Part shown: positions 63,201 to 64,000 of the stretch, piece after piece
Position numbering within the stretch: the first letter of the stretch is position 1
Layout of the letters: each line of letters opens with the position of its first letter
From: an uncultured Clostridia bacterium
GTDB lineage: Bacteria; Bacillota; Clostridia; Oscillospirales; Ruminococcaceae
DNA: 64,000 nucleotides
Direction: 5' to 3'
Assembly: GCA_945876755.1 (NCBI GenBank)
Contig: CAMCPM010000001.1
Coordinates: 124,001-188,000 of the forward strand
Position numbers and translations under genes: made by a program
Notes under the pieces: generated by a model
Told to the model about the DNA's origin: nothing
The model's input: only the letters and a program-made list of their open reading frames with translations
The model's database searches: none

Positions 63201-64000
63201 GTGGTAAAAAAGCTGTTTAAAATTGTATGGCAATATTTCAGAAAGCTTGACAAAATGCTGTTCATTGCGGTTTGTGCGGTTTCGGCGCTTTCTGTTGTAC
63301 TTATGTATTCGCTTGTACGTAACGGCATAAGCGGCGAACCGCGTATGTACAAAATGCAGTTTATATGTTTATGCATAGGTGCCGGAATTGCTCTTGTAAT
63401 GTCCGCTTTGGATTATCACAAATATATCAAGCTTTGGTTTTTATACGGTCCGGCTGCGCTGGGGCTTACTATGCTGACATTTACTCCGCTTGTGTACAAG
63501 CCTTTCGACAATGTTGACGATGCGGCATGGATCGACCTTGGTTTCACTACGCTTCAGCCGTCTGAATTTTTGAAAATAGCTTTCATTATGACATTTGCTC
63601 TTCACCTTTCAAAAATCGGTGATAAAATAAATCATATCGGACACGTTGCGCTTCTTTGTCTGCATGGCGCTGTACCGACTCTTATAGTAGTTGCTCAGGG
63701 CGATGACGGAACAGCAGTCGTTTTTCTCGTAATGTTTGTCTGTATGTTGTTTTCGGCAGGGATTTCATGGAAATATATACTTCCCTGCATTATTGCCGCA
63801 CCTGCCGCAGTATGGGTGCTGTGGAACAAAATAATGCTCCCGCATCAGAAAATGAGATTTCTCGTTCTGTTTGAGGAGGACCCTATGAGTAATCCCGAAT
63901 TTGCCGACATAGCATATCAGCAATACTGGGGCAAGCTTGCGCTCGGTTCGGGACAGCTTTTCGGGAAAGGTCTTTTTGCAGACGAATATGTAAGCGTACC
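63201..64000 (+). CDS. rodA: RodA/FtsW/SpoVE-family SEDS glycosyltransferase (partial)
   Basis: The frame is open to the window end (266 codons seen). Polymerises peptidoglycan glycan strands from lipid II with a class-B PBP. Seen: KMLFIAVCAVSALSVVLMYS as TM1, then LQPSEFLKIAFI, the conserved AQGDDGTAVVF loop and the large outer-loop segment ending GSGQLFGKGLF. These fit SEDS proteins; RodA is favoured over FtsW by LQPSE and by the GDDGTA loop, but neighbours that would decide are outside the window. A GTG start with AAGGAG at 63187-63192. Confidence 0.9.
   Translation, partial: MVKKLFKIVWQYFRKLDKMLFIAVCAVSALSVVLMYSLVRNGISGEPRMYKMQFICLCIGAGIALVMSALDYHKYIKLWFLYGPAALGLTMLTFTPLVYKPFDNVDDAAWIDLGFTTLQPSEFLKIAFIMTFALHLSKIGDKINHIGHVALLCLHGAVPTLIVVAQGDDGTAVVFLVMFVCMLFSAGISWKYILPCIIAAPAAVWVLWNKIMLPHQKMRFLVLFEEDPMSNPEFADIAYQQYWGKLALGSGQLFGKGLFADEYVSV

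Overview
The window looks like a stretch of chromosome from an anaerobic, low-to-mid GC Firmicute of the Ruminococcaceae/Oscillospiraceae type. Supporting this are [FeFe] hydrogenases, a Rex repressor, a flavodiiron protein with rubredoxin, a THF riboswitch controlling an ECF folate transporter subunit, strong Shine-Dalgarno sites, TTGACA-17-TATAAT promoters, a CIRCE element, and a lipoprotein serpin of the kind known from gut [Eubacterium] siraeum and relatives. The species is an inference.

Layout. 1-6.2 kb: the end of dnaE, pfkA, riboswitch-folT, and a leftward block of polyamine, HAD and SipW-like membrane genes. 6.37-12.2 kb: a reduced prophage next to tRNA-Thr(CGT). It has a tyrosine integrase, a cI/cro-type switch with repeated operators, a holin, a decapitated endolysin, and two cargo genes (a cell-wall-repeat protein and a voltage-gated K+ channel). 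12.4-21.3 kb: a low-GC lipoprotein, a YbaK deacylase, fruK, and then a hydrogen-redox module: group-B-type [FeFe] hydrogenase, Rex, [2Fe-2S] protein, PAS-containing sensory [FeFe] hydrogenase, SpoIIE-type phosphatase and a LysR regulator. 21.3-25.8 kb (leftward): ECF sigma factor, anti-sigma factor, serpin lipoprotein and VWA lipoprotein in one operon.

26-31 kb: protein quality control. smpB lies 3 nt from ssrA (tmRNA), a perfect CIRCE operator sits in the promoter of a small orphan gene, and clpB follows a perfect inverted repeat. 31-48 kb: metabolism and transport (ilvD, glk, manA, two MATE pumps, metA, galT), a radical-SAM/UDG-linked DNA repair pair, and radA.

48.8-56.5 kb: a 7.7 kb element with a large serine integrase that splits a cwlD-type amidase gene upstream of radA. 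Both halves are present, and exact joining across a 2-bp TG/CA core restores a 237-codon amidase; the two outer element ends together form a symmetric attP. Its other genes are an HNH protein, a small resolvase, several unassigned proteins and repeat-rich intergenic DNA. 56.7-64 kb: a membrane protein, flavodiiron protein and rubredoxin, the NAD-salvage pair pncA-pncB, a CapA-type lipoprotein and the start of rodA, which runs off the window.

All calls come from reading the sequence; no database search was possible.
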